From Planobispora rosea (GTDB lineage Bacteria > Actinomycetota > Actinomycetes > Streptosporangiales > Streptosporangiaceae), in NCBI RefSeq assembly GCF_014648175.1, contig NZ_BMQP01000010.1:62001-126000 (forward strand): DNA of 64,000 bases, in the 5' to 3' direction. Numbering within the stretch: the stretch's first letter is position 1; every line of letters begins with the position of its first letter. A program made the position numbers and the translations under genes. Shown here piece after piece: positions 35,133-43,584 of the stretch. The notes beneath the pieces are model-generated. The model saw nothing but the letters and a program-made list of their open reading frames with translations, searched no databases and was not told where the DNA came from.

Positions 35133-36230
35133 GTGACTGTACGCAGCATCGCCGCCGTGGCGCTCTCCGCCGTGACGCTCTCCGCCGCGCTCGCCGGATG
35201 CGGGGCCGCCGAGGTTCCGGCACCCCGGAGTGATCAGCCCTCCCAGGTGAAGGTCCAGGCCGCCTCCGTGCGAGAGGGCTTCACGAGCATGGACGGGCTC
35301 ATCGAGGCGGCCAAGCGGGAGGGCTCGCTCACGGTGATCGCGCTGGCGCGCGACTGGGTGAACTACGGCGAGATCATCGAGGCATTCTCCGACGAGTACG
35401 GGATCAAGGTCACCGAGCTCGAACCGGGAGCGAGCAGCACGCGCCAGATGGAGGCCGCCGCGCAGCTCAAGCCCGACGTCTTCGACCTGAGCCTGGAGGT
35501 GGCGGTGGCCAACGCCGACTCCTTCGCCCCGTACCGGGTGCACGGCTGGCAGGACATCCCCGACGATCTCAAGGACACCGAAGGGCGCTGGTACGCCGCC
35601 TACGGCGGGTACATGTCCATCGGCTACGACTCACGCCGGGTCGCGGCCCCGGCCTCCTACGCCGACCTGCTCAAGCCCGGCTACAGCGTCTGGCTCCCGG
35701 GCGACCCGCGGCGGAACGCCGCCGCCTTCGGCGGCGTGATGGCGGCCTCGATCCGGGACGGCCGGGCCGATGCCGAGCGGGGCGTGGAGTTCTTCGCGCG
35801 GCTGAAGGAGGCCGGGAACCTCGCCGCACCGGGGCAACCGCCCACCGCCGTCCTCGACTGGGACTTCCTCAACGCCGCCCGGGCCGCCGAGGACGCGGAC
35901 GACGGGCCGGGCTGGAAGGTCACCGTCCCGCGCGGCGCCGTACTCGGGTCCTACTACGTGCAGGCGGTCAACAAGGACGCCCCGCACCCGGCCGCGGCCC
36001 GGCTCTGGCAGGAGTTCCTCCTGTCCGACCGGGGCCAGAACCTGTTCCTGAAGGGCTTCGCCCGGCCGGTCCGGACGGAGGCCATGCGGATGCGCGGCAC
36101 CCTGGACTCCGAGCTGGCCGGCAGGCTCCCCGCGGCGGACGGCACGCCGGTGATCCTGACCATCCCGGAGGCCGACGCGGCCAAGGCATACCTGCAGCGT
36201 GAGTGGGCCGGGACGATCGATCACCAATGA
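35133..36230 (+). CDS. ABC-type solute-binding lipoprotein (Fe3+/polyamine type), orphan
   Basis: A 365-residue lipoprotein with a signal peptide ending in a lipobox LAGC (Cys about 23). The mature part is a type II periplasmic-binding fold of the iron/putrescine/spermidine group: LIEAAKREGSLTVIALARDWVNY, FSDEYGIKV, PDVFDLSLEVA, YAAYGGYMSIGYDSRRV and ARLWQEFLLSDRGQNLFL. No permease or ATPase gene lies on either side, so its transporter partner must be elsewhere. Start GTG 35133. The ligand cannot be told from the sequence. Confidence 0.85.
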   Translation: MTVRSIAAVALSAVTLSAALAGCGAAEVPAPRSDQPSQVKVQAASVREGFTSMDGLIEAAKREGSLTVIALARDWVNYGEIIEAFSDEYGIKVTELEPGASSTRQMEAAAQLKPDVFDLSLEVAVANADSFAPYRVHGWQDIPDDLKDTEGRWYAAYGGYMSIGYDSRRVAAPASYADLLKPGYSVWLPGDPRRNAAAFGGVMAASIRDGRADAERGVEFFARLKEAGNLAAPGQPPTAVLDWDFLNAARAAEDADDGPGWKVTVPRGAVLGSYYVQAVNKDAPHPAAARLWQEFLLSDRGQNLFLKGFARPVRTEAMRMRGTLDSELAGRLPAADGTPVILTIPEADAAKAYLQREWAGTIDHQ

Positions 36231-36329
36231 TGCTGGTGAGACTGATATGTCGGGACATGCTAAAGGCTCTAAAGTGATGGGAGAGCACCGGAACGGGGCC
36301 ACCCTGTCTCAGAATGTGAGCTGATCGTC

Positions 36330-37106
36330 TTGCGATACGACACACCGAGCTTGATGAGGTGGACCGCTCGCACTCATGACACCGGCTTCGGATACGTCTC
36401 GGCACACGGCGCCCCCCTGGTCGACCTCCTCGACCCGCAGCCCGGCGAGCGCATCGTGGACCTCGGCTGCGGCACCGGGGTGCTGACCGCCGAGATCGCC
36501 TCCCGGGGCGCCCACGTGCTCGGGATCGACGGCTCCCAGGCGATGATCGAGAAGGCCCTGGCGCAGTATCCCGGCCTGGACTTCATCGTCGGCGACGGGC
36601 ACGACTTCGTACTCGCGCAGCCGTACGACGCGGTCTTCTCCAACGCGGCTCTGCACTGGATGAGCCGCCACCCGGACGCGGTGATCGCCAGCGTCCGCGA
36701 GGCCCTGGCCCCGGGCGGGCGGTTCGTGGCCGAGATGGGCGGCGCGGGCAACTGCGCGGCGCTGACGGCCGCGGTGTCCACCGCGTGGCGGGAGTACCGG
36801 CTGCCCGACCCCGACCTGCCGTGGTACTTCCCGACCCCGGCCGAGTACGCCACCCGGCTGGAGAAGGGCGGGTTCGCCGTCCGCATTCTCGAGTACTTCG
36901 ACCGGCCCACGCCACTTGACGAATGCCCCGACGGGGCGGCGGACTGGGTGCGGATGTTCGCCGGATCGTTGCTCCACGGGGTGCCCGCGGACATCGTCGA
37001 ACCACTGCTGCGCCGGGTGAACGAGCTGGCAGCACCGGCTCTGCGGCGGGAGACCGGCTGGATGGCCGACTACGTCCGGCTACGCTTCGCCGCGGTACGT
37101 CGCTGA
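36330..37106 (+). CDS. Class I SAM-dependent methyltransferase
   Basis: A 258-residue methyltransferase: IVDLGCGTGVLTAEIA (SAM loop, about 42-57), VLGIDGSQAMIEKA, FIVGDGHDF, AVFSNAALHWMSRHPDAVIA (typical of trans-aconitate methyltransferase-like enzymes) and ALAPGGRFVAEMGGAGN. Start TTG 36330 is used; ATG 36354 is the alternative. It lies 109 bp upstream of the three-gene helicase cassette on the same strand, but whether it belongs to that unit is unknown; a small dyad lies between them. Confidence 0.85.
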   Translation: MRYDTPSLMRWTARTHDTGFGYVSAHGAPLVDLLDPQPGERIVDLGCGTGVLTAEIASRGAHVLGIDGSQAMIEKALAQYPGLDFIVGDGHDFVLAQPYDAVFSNAALHWMSRHPDAVIASVREALAPGGRFVAEMGGAGNCAALTAAVSTAWREYRLPDPDLPWYFPTPAEYATRLEKGGFAVRILEYFDRPTPLDECPDGAADWVRMFAGSLLHGVPADIVEPLLRRVNELAAPALRRETGWMADYVRLRFAAVRR

Positions 37107-37215
37107 CCAGATCCGTGCGCTGGGGTGATTTGCCAGACTATGGTCTGTTCTATGAATCTCGCTCTCCAGCGATGAGGAGTGGATTGGGCGGCTTGAGGGG
37201 CTGGTGAAGGAACGG

Positions 37216-39480
37216 ATGAACTTCTGTCTGAGTGACCTCGTGCCACCGCTACGCTGGAGCGACGCGGCGACGATCCCGGTCCTGCGCGACCAGCCCGGCC
37301 TCCCGGACGCCTGGTGGCGCGCCCTGCCGCTGTCCCGGGTGCTCGCCGTGCTCGGGCCCGAGCGGCTCGCCGGGACCCTCTCGGAGATCGCGCTGACGCA
37401 CTGGCCCGCCGCCTGCCTGGGCGACGTCCTGCCCGCCCTGTACGTCCTGGACCCCGACGAGGCCGCGGAGCTCGACGAGCCCTGCACGGCCATCGCCCTG
37501 GACCGGGTCGGAGGGTCCTGGCCCGCGCTCCTCGCGCTCACCGGCCACGACCTCCGCGACCAGCCCTTCGTCAACACCCGGCTCCTCCTCGACACGCTCT
37601 TCGGCGCCGTCTTCACCCGCCTGGCCCCCGGCACCGCATCCCCCGCCGAGCCGGTGACCTCCTCCGCCACGGCTGAAGCCCCCCTCGCCGCCGAGCCCGC
37701 AGCCTCCCCTGCCGCGGAGCCAGCCATCGCCGAGCCGGTGGCGTCCTCCGCTCCGGCGGACCGGCCCGTCTCTGAGACGGAGGTGAAGGCGAGCGCACCG
37801 GCGGGCGCCGAGGCCTTCCCCGAAGCCGGGGCCGAGGCCGAACCCGACACCGCCGCCGGAACCGAGGCTCCCGCCGCGGCCGGGGTGGAGAGCGCCACGG
37901 CCGGGCTGCGGATCGAGGACGTCAACCCCGAGTCCGAACCCGAGTCCAAGCCTGAGCCCGAGTCCAAGCCTGAGCCCGAGTCCAAGCCTGAGCCCGAGTC
38001 CAAGCCTGAGCCCGAGTCCAAGCCCGAACCCGAGTCCAAGCCTGAGCCCGAGTCCGAGGCGGCCCCCGAGCCGGAGGCCGTCGGCGCCGCGACCGGCGTG
38101 GAGGCACGGGAGGCGCAGGGCCCGCAGGACCTGCACGCCCTGATCGACGCGGTGTTCACCGGCCTGGACGACCTGAGCTGGGCCGTCGCGCAGAACCGGG
38201 TGTTCGGCGACGAGCCGGCGGCCGTGGAGGCGCTGGCCAAGCTCTTCGCGGTCCAGCCCGAGGTCATCCAGGACGCCGAGGCCGGGTTGCGCAGGCGGCT
38301 GGACGGCTGGCTCGCCTCCGCCGCGGCGGCGCCGTACCGGGAGCACCTGGCCCGGATCAGGACGGGTCTCGGCAAGGCCGCCCCCAAGAAGCGGCTGGTC
38401 GAGGCGGCCGACTGGCACGCGCGTGAACTTCTCTCCCTCAACGTGCCCGCCTGGCAGTTCGTGCTGGGAACCCTGCCCGACTACTACCTGGTCGACGGCT
38501 GGCTGGTGGACGGCGACATCGCGGAACTGCGGCACCGTACCCGCGACCTGATCAGCGGGGCCGAGCGTCCCACGACCGTGAGCAAGGCCCTCGAACTGGT
38601 CTCCTCTCTCGGTATCCACCCCGACGTGGCCAAGGAGTGGCTGGAGAACGTTCCCCAGCTCCGCATCCTCGGCACAAACGGTACGAGCAGCACGAACGGC
38701 ACGAACGGCGCGGCGGCCCAGCCCTCCGGCAGCGCACGCCCCGCCCCGCCCGAGACCGCGGCGTGGTTCACCAGCAGCACGCCCCTCGGCCCGCCGGAGA
38801 CCGCCCAGGCGCCCAACGGCGCTCCCCCGGTCCCGCCCGAGGCCGTCCAGATCTCCGGCGGCGTGCCTCCCATCCCGTCGGCCGCGGCGCTGGCCCGGCC
38901 GTTCGTGGCGGAGCCGCCCGCCGGTGAGGCGGGAGGCGAACCGGACCAGATCAAGTCCCCGGTCCGCCCGCTCAAGGACGTGGCGCTCACCCGGCGCTGC
39001 TTCCGGCAGCCCGACGGCCGGTGGTGGCTGAGGATCGACATCACCGACGAGCACATCGAGGGCGCCGAGTGCCCGTTGCCCGGAGGGTTCGCCGCCTACC
39101 TGGGGCTGGGGCCCGGCGACAGCCGAACGGTCAGCAGCGCGGCGGGTGAGCTGACCCTGAGCTGGCAGGACCGGCCGGTCCTGGAGTCGCTCGGCCCCCT
39201 CCTGCGGGACGCGGGCGCCAAGGAGGGAAGCCATCTGTTCCTGACGCTGTCCGAGGGTGGGGTCCTGCGGGCCAGGCACCTGCCCGCCGCCGGACCGGGA
39301 GTGGAGCCGATCATGCGGGCGCTGCGCCTGGTGGGCTACACCGCTCCGTACGAGAACGCCGAGCACGCCGCGCGGGTGATCGCCACCCGGGTCGGGATGG
39401 CCGGGCCGGTGAGCCTGCCCGGCCTCCTCACCCGCCTGCGCGAACGTGGGGACCGCGACCTGCACTCCCTGCTGGCGTAG
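37216..39480 (+). CDS. Cassette protein A: paralogue with a decayed sigma-4-like HTH
   Basis: A 754-residue protein related to the third gene of this cassette over three segments. The N-terminus (MNFCLSDLVPPLRW, PDAWWRALPLSRVL, ACLGDVLPALYVL) matches MNLSLSDIAPPLRW and onward. The middle (DLHALIDAVFTGLD, AVEALAKLFAVQPEVIQDAE) matches the sigma-4-like HTH but lacks its recognition residues. The C-terminal domain (about 595-754, RRCFRQPDGRWWLRID, GGFAAYLGLGPGD) is clearly shared. It has two unique features: an Ala/Pro/Glu linker with seven ESKPEP repeats (about 238-282) and a Pro/Ala/Thr linker where the paralogue has a winged helix. ATG 37216 aligns with the paralogue start and has AAGGAA upstream; GTG 37204 is possible. 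The stop is 3 bp before the helicase. Function unknown. Confidence 0.85.
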   Translation: MNFCLSDLVPPLRWSDAATIPVLRDQPGLPDAWWRALPLSRVLAVLGPERLAGTLSEIALTHWPAACLGDVLPALYVLDPDEAAELDEPCTAIALDRVGGSWPALLALTGHDLRDQPFVNTRLLLDTLFGAVFTRLAPGTASPAEPVTSSATAEAPLAAEPAASPAAEPAIAEPVASSAPADRPVSETEVKASAPAGAEAFPEAGAEAEPDTAAGTEAPAAAGVESATAGLRIEDVNPESEPESKPEPESKPEPESKPEPESKPEPESKPEPESKPEPESEAAPEPEAVGAATGVEAREAQGPQDLHALIDAVFTGLDDLSWAVAQNRVFGDEPAAVEALAKLFAVQPEVIQDAEAGLRRRLDGWLASAAAAPYREHLARIRTGLGKAAPKKRLVEAADWHARELLSLNVPAWQFVLGTLPDYYLVDGWLVDGDIAELRHRTRDLISGAERPTTVSKALELVSSLGIHPDVAKEWLENVPQLRILGTNGTSSTNGTNGAAAQPSGSARPAPPETAAWFTSSTPLGPPETAQAPNGAPPVPPEAVQISGGVPPIPSAAALARPFVAEPPAGEAGGEPDQIKSPVRPLKDVALTRRCFRQPDGRWWLRIDITDEHIEGAECPLPGGFAAYLGLGPGDSRTVSSAAGELTLSWQDRPVLESLGPLLRDAGAKEGSHLFLTLSEGGVLRARHLPAAGPGVEPIMRALRLVGYTAPYENAEHAARVIATRVGMAGPVSLPGLLTRLRERGDRDLHSLLA
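37927..38066 (+). repeat. 18-bp in-frame minisatellite coding ESKPEP
   Basis: About seven near-perfect copies of GAGTCCAAGCCTGAGCCC inside cassette gene A, encoding the six-residue unit ESKPEP. Differences are mostly silent (CCT/CCC, GAG/GAA). Such in-frame arrays change linker length by slippage. Confidence 0.9.
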
Positions 39481-39483
39481 CCG

Positions 39484-41589
39484 ATGCCGCGACTCGCCCT
39501 CTCCCCCGAGTTCCCCGCCGAACTCAGCGCCCTGGCCCCGCCGGTGCGCCGGGATGTGGTGACCTCCGTGCGCCGGTTTCTGCAGAACGTGTCGGGCGCC
39601 CCGCATCCGGAGCGGGTCAGGGGCGCCAGGGACGACCGGGTCGCCACGCTGCGCCTGGCCGACCGGTACCGCGGCGTCGTGGTCAGGCAGCGGGACGTCT
39701 ACTGGCTGCTGACCGTCCTGTCGGACGCCGACGCCTGGTCCTACGCCCAGCGTTACCGGTTCGGGGTCAACAGGGCGCTGGGTGTGGTCGAGGTGTGGGA
39801 CGCGGCGGCGCTGGAGCGGGTGGAGCCGGCGATCCGCAGGGCGGCCGGGGCCTGCACGGCCCGGCTGTTCGCCGACATCTGCGACACCGACCTGGCCTCG
39901 CTGGGCATCGACCACCGCTTCCTTCCCCTGCTGCGGCAGATCGCCGATGAGCTGACCCTGGAGGCGCTGGAGCCGCTGCTGCCCCCGACGCAGTACGCGC
40001 CGCTGGCCGCGCTGGCCCGGGGGGAGTCGGTGGCCGGGGCCTGGCGGGAGCTGGATCTCTGCCGCGCGGTCACCCCCGCCGCGGGAGACGGGGAGCCCAC
40101 GGGGTCCGGAGGGTCCGCGGAGCCCGTCGAGCCCGTGGTGGACCCCGACGACCTGACCACCGCGCTCCTGCGCAGCCCGGACCGCGCCGTCTTCGTCGAC
40201 GGCCCGCGTGAGCTCAACCACGTGCTGGACGCGCCCGAGTGGTGCGTGTTCCTGCACCCCCCGCAGCACCGCCTGGCCCGCGGCGGCCCCTACGACCGGC
40301 CGGTCCTGGTCACCGGCGGCGCCGGCACCGGAAAGACCCTCATCGCCCTGCACCGCGCGGCCCACCTGGCCCGGGGCGGGGCGGGCCAGGTCCTGCTCGT
40401 CACCTTCTCCCAGGGGCTGATCTCCGATCTCTCCGCCAAGCTCGACCTGCTGATCGAGGACGAGGTGGTGCGCAAGCGGATCGAGGTCGGCAACGTGGAC
40501 CGGCTCGCCCACCGCATCGTCTCCGACGCCGAGGGGCGCTCTCCCGTGCTCGTCGGCGCCGCCGAGCTGACCGCGCTCTGGCGGGAGGCGGAGAGCGATC
40601 ACGGCCCGGCCTTCCTGCTCCGCGAGTGGGAGCAGGTGATCCTCGCGCAGAACCTCCGCACCCTGGACGAGTACCTGGCCGTCCCGCGCCCCGGCCGCGC
40701 CGTCGAGCTCTCCGCCGAACAGCGCGCCGACGTCTGGCGGGCCGTCGGGCACGTCACCGGCCGCCTGGCCGAACGGGGCAAGCGCACCCTGCTCCAGCTG
40801 GCCGCCGAGGCGGCGACCCTGCTCGGCCGGTCCACCGGGGACCTGCTGGAGGAGGCGGAGCCCGGGCGGGAGCCGTACCGGCACATCGTGGTGGACGAGG
40901 CGCAGGACCTGCACCCCACGCAGTGGCGGCTGCTGCGCGCGGCGGTGCCGTACGCGCCGGACGACCTGTTCATCGTGGGCGACCCGCACCAGCGGATCTT
41001 CGACACCCGGGTGGCGCTCGGCTCGGTGGGCATCGACGCGATCCAGCGGCGGCTCCAGGTGTCCTACCGGCTCCCGCAGGAGATCCTCTCCTGGGGGGTA
41101 CGACTGCGCGGGGGCGGACCGGCCGACGGTCTGGTGGCCGGGGTTCAGGAGTTGTACGGTTTCCGCGCCACGCGGCACGGCCCGCGCCCGATGGTCCGCG
41201 CCTACGATTCGCCGGAGGACGAGCTGAACGGTCTGGTTACGCACGTCTCGCAGTGGCTGGAGGACGGCGTCCGCCCGGAGGAAGTCGGGGTGGCCGCCAG
41301 GACCGCGGAACTGGTCCGGGACGCCAGAGCCGCACTGCGTGATTCGGGGGTGCGGGTCACCACGCTTCACGGTATGAAAGGTCTGGAGTTCCGGCGGGCC
41401 GCCGTGATCGGCGTCGCCGACGGAATCGTTCCCGCTCCCGGGTCACTCACCCCGGCCGAGGAGGATCCCGCGGCCCGGGCGCACGACCTCCAGCGCGAAC
41501 GCGGCCTTCTCTACGTAGCGTGCACGCGGGCTCACGAGCTGCTCTACGTGTCCTATTCCGGTCGCGCAAGCCCCTTTCTCCCTACCTGA
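39484..41589 (+). CDS. Cassette protein B: SF1 (UvrD/Rep-like) helicase with RelE/ParE-like N-domain
   Basis: A 701-residue protein. Residues 1-105 resemble a RelE/ParE-type toxin fold (LSPEFPAELSALAPPVRRDV, then DRVATLRLADRYRGVVVRQR, DVYWLLTVLSDADAWSYAQR). A helical linker follows (about 110-260). The SF1 helicase motor has Walker A GGAGTGKT (278-285), motif II VVDEAQD (469-475), motif III FIVGDPHQRIFD (496-507), motif IV VSYRLPQEI (526-534), motif V TTLHGMKGLEF (626-636) and motif VI RERGLLYVACTRAH (671-684). It should move along DNA using ATP. ATG is 3 bp after gene A's stop, so both are one operon. No nuclease domain is visible. Confidence 0.85.
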   Translation: MPRLALSPEFPAELSALAPPVRRDVVTSVRRFLQNVSGAPHPERVRGARDDRVATLRLADRYRGVVVRQRDVYWLLTVLSDADAWSYAQRYRFGVNRALGVVEVWDAAALERVEPAIRRAAGACTARLFADICDTDLASLGIDHRFLPLLRQIADELTLEALEPLLPPTQYAPLAALARGESVAGAWRELDLCRAVTPAAGDGEPTGSGGSAEPVEPVVDPDDLTTALLRSPDRAVFVDGPRELNHVLDAPEWCVFLHPPQHRLARGGPYDRPVLVTGGAGTGKTLIALHRAAHLARGGAGQVLLVTFSQGLISDLSAKLDLLIEDEVVRKRIEVGNVDRLAHRIVSDAEGRSPVLVGAAELTALWREAESDHGPAFLLREWEQVILAQNLRTLDEYLAVPRPGRAVELSAEQRADVWRAVGHVTGRLAERGKRTLLQLAAEAATLLGRSTGDLLEEAEPGREPYRHIVVDEAQDLHPTQWRLLRAAVPYAPDDLFIVGDPHQRIFDTRVALGSVGIDAIQRRLQVSYRLPQEILSWGVRLRGGGPADGLVAGVQELYGFRATRHGPRPMVRAYDSPEDELNGLVTHVSQWLEDGVRPEEVGVAARTAELVRDARAALRDSGVRVTTLHGMKGLEFRRAAVIGVADGIVPAPGSLTPAEEDPAARAHDLQRERGLLYVACTRAHELLYVSYSGRASPFLPT

Positions 41590-41638
41590 CCACATACTCT
41601 GAACTGCGGATACATTCCCCTTTGCCGGTTGGACCCCA

Positions 41639-43486
41639 ATGAACCTCAGCCTGAGCGACATCGCGCCACCCCTGCGCTGGACCTCTCCCGGCCAGGTAGC
41701 GCCGATCGCAACCGACACCCGTCTTCCTGAGGCGTGGTGGCAGGCAATTCCGCTGGAGCGGGCCTGCTCCACCATCGGGACCTCCGAGGTCGCCGGTCGG
41801 CTCGCCGACCTCGCCTTGGCCTGCTGGGGTCATCTGGTGCTCGGGGACGTCCTGCCCCTGCTCAGGTTCTCCGACCCGGCTGCGAGCGCGCAGACGCCGG
41901 AGGCGCTCGGCCGGGAGGCGGTGCACCGGCTCTTCGCCGACGTGCTGCAGCGGTTGCTCGAACCCGTTCCCGAGGACGGTGCCGCGCCGGGCCGCGCCAC
42001 CCGCCCGGACCGGCCGCTGCCCGACCTGATCGACGGGGTCTTCTCCGCTCTGGACGAGCGGCAGCGCGCCATCGCCAGGGACCGGCTCTACGCCTCCCAG
42101 CGGGTGACGCTGGACGAGCTGGCCCAGCGGTTCTCGGTGACGCGCGAGCGCATCCGGCAGATCGAGCGTGACCTGCGCGACCACGTCGAGGCCTGGCTGG
42201 CGACCCCGGAGGCCGCCCCGCTGGTGGCGCACGTGTCGTGGCTGCGGGGCCGGCTCGGCTCCGCCGTGCCCGCCGACGACCTGGCCGCCGCGGTGCCCTG
42301 GCACCGTACCGACCTGGCCACGCTGGGCATCCCGGCCTGGCGGTTCGTGCGCACCCTGCTGACCGGCTACGAGCAGGTGGACGGATGGCTGGTCGCGGGC
42401 GGCGCCGACGAGCTCCGGGAGAAGACGCGGCAGCTGTTCACCGACGGGCCGCGTCCCCTGGCGGAGGCCATCACGCTGGTCAGCCAGCTCGGCATCCGCG
42501 AGGACGTGGCCGAGCGCTGGCTGGTCTCCGTGCCGCAGCTGCGGGTCCTGGAGGACCACGTGGTGCCGTGGCCGCGCAGCGTCAACGACAAGGCGGAGGC
42601 CGTGCTCGCGGTGGCCGGCAACGCGCTGACGCCCGAGGAGATCCAGGAGCGCATCGGCGAGGACTACAGCCTGGTGGGCATCCGCAACCAGCTCACCGCC
42701 GACGACCGGTTCCTGCGCCTGGACCGCAACAAGTACGGCCTGACCCGCTGGGGCGGCGAGCAGTACCTGGGCATCCGCGAGATGATCGTCCGGGAGATCG
42801 AGCGGGCCGGTGGCGAGGCCTCGGTCAACACGATCGTGGCCAGCCTGACCGGCCGCTACGACGTGAGCGAGAGCTCGGTGCGCGCCTACGCGGGCGGCCC
42901 CGGGTTCGAGCGCACCCAGCGCGGGTGGATCCGGGTGGCCGGGACCGAGCCGGCCGACTACCAGCCGCGCCGGGACGTCTCGGCGACCCGCCGCTGTTTC
43001 CGCAGCCGCGACGGCCGCTGGTGGCACCGGGTGGACGTCAACGCCGAGCACCTGCGCGGCTCGGGCTCCCCGCTGCCCACCGGTTTCGCCGCCTACCTCG
43101 GTATGGCCCCCGGCGGCCAGCTCACCGCCTCCACCCCGGCGGGCGATGTGGTGATCAGCTGGCACAACCAGCCGACCATGGGCTCCATCCGCCCGATCCT
43201 GGCCTCCTCCAACGCCGCCGAGGGCGACCACGTCTTCCTGACGGTCTCCGACGGCGGCGAGCTGCTCACCCGCTACCTGCCCGCGGCGCTGCCCGGCATC
43301 CCCGGCCTGAACCGGGCCCTGCACCTGATCGGCTACACCGCCCCGGTCGCCTCCGAGGCCGAGGCCCTGCGGCTGATCGGCACCCGGATCGGCCTGCCCG
43401 AGGGCGCCGCCCGCGAGGAGGTCCTGGCCCGCCTGCGCGACCGCGGCGACCGCGACATCCTCGCCTACCTGGAGGGAACCGCCTGA
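41639..43486 (+). CDS. Cassette protein C: sigma-70 region 4-like HTH plus winged helix
   Basis: A 615-residue protein with no region 2 of a sigma factor. Residues 128-188 form an HTH ending VTRERIRQIERDLR (167-180), practically the region 4.2 recognition helix of primary sigma factors. Residues about 312-435 hold winged-helix-like segments (DKAEAVLAVAGNALTPEEIQ, FLRLDRNKYGLTRWG; then a second, GGEASVNTIVASL, ESSVRAYA) resembling HARE-HTH/RpoE-delta domains. The C-terminal domain (about 450-612) is shared with protein A. ATG is 49 bp downstream of the helicase. It probably binds DNA or RNA polymerase; the role is unknown. Confidence 0.85.
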   Translation: MNLSLSDIAPPLRWTSPGQVAPIATDTRLPEAWWQAIPLERACSTIGTSEVAGRLADLALACWGHLVLGDVLPLLRFSDPAASAQTPEALGREAVHRLFADVLQRLLEPVPEDGAAPGRATRPDRPLPDLIDGVFSALDERQRAIARDRLYASQRVTLDELAQRFSVTRERIRQIERDLRDHVEAWLATPEAAPLVAHVSWLRGRLGSAVPADDLAAAVPWHRTDLATLGIPAWRFVRTLLTGYEQVDGWLVAGGADELREKTRQLFTDGPRPLAEAITLVSQLGIREDVAERWLVSVPQLRVLEDHVVPWPRSVNDKAEAVLAVAGNALTPEEIQERIGEDYSLVGIRNQLTADDRFLRLDRNKYGLTRWGGEQYLGIREMIVREIERAGGEASVNTIVASLTGRYDVSESSVRAYAGGPGFERTQRGWIRVAGTEPADYQPRRDVSATRRCFRSRDGRWWHRVDVNAEHLRGSGSPLPTGFAAYLGMAPGGQLTASTPAGDVVISWHNQPTMGSIRPILASSNAAEGDHVFLTVSDGGELLTRYLPAALPGIPGLNRALHLIGYTAPVASEAEALRLIGTRIGLPEGAAREEVLARLRDRGDRDILAYLEGTA

Positions 43487-43584
43487 CCGTACGTACCCCG
43501 AACCCCGCACGAGATGGTGGCGCGCCGTACGGGACGGTGGCGCCGGATGGGGTGCCGAGTGTGTCCGTGCTCGTCTTTCCGGGT

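Noticed and set aside
37129..37157. A dyad CAGAC-TATG-GTCTG with TTGCCA and TATGAA nearby, as operator/promoter of the cassette.
   Set aside because: The arms are only 5 bp and the spacer is 15 bp, so it is too weak to list as a feature.
37249..41370. A 1373-codon minus-strand open frame opposite the helicase cassette.
   Set aside because: It is antisense to two genes with clear motifs and is rich in Arg/Gly/Pro/His, typical of a high-GC shadow frame.
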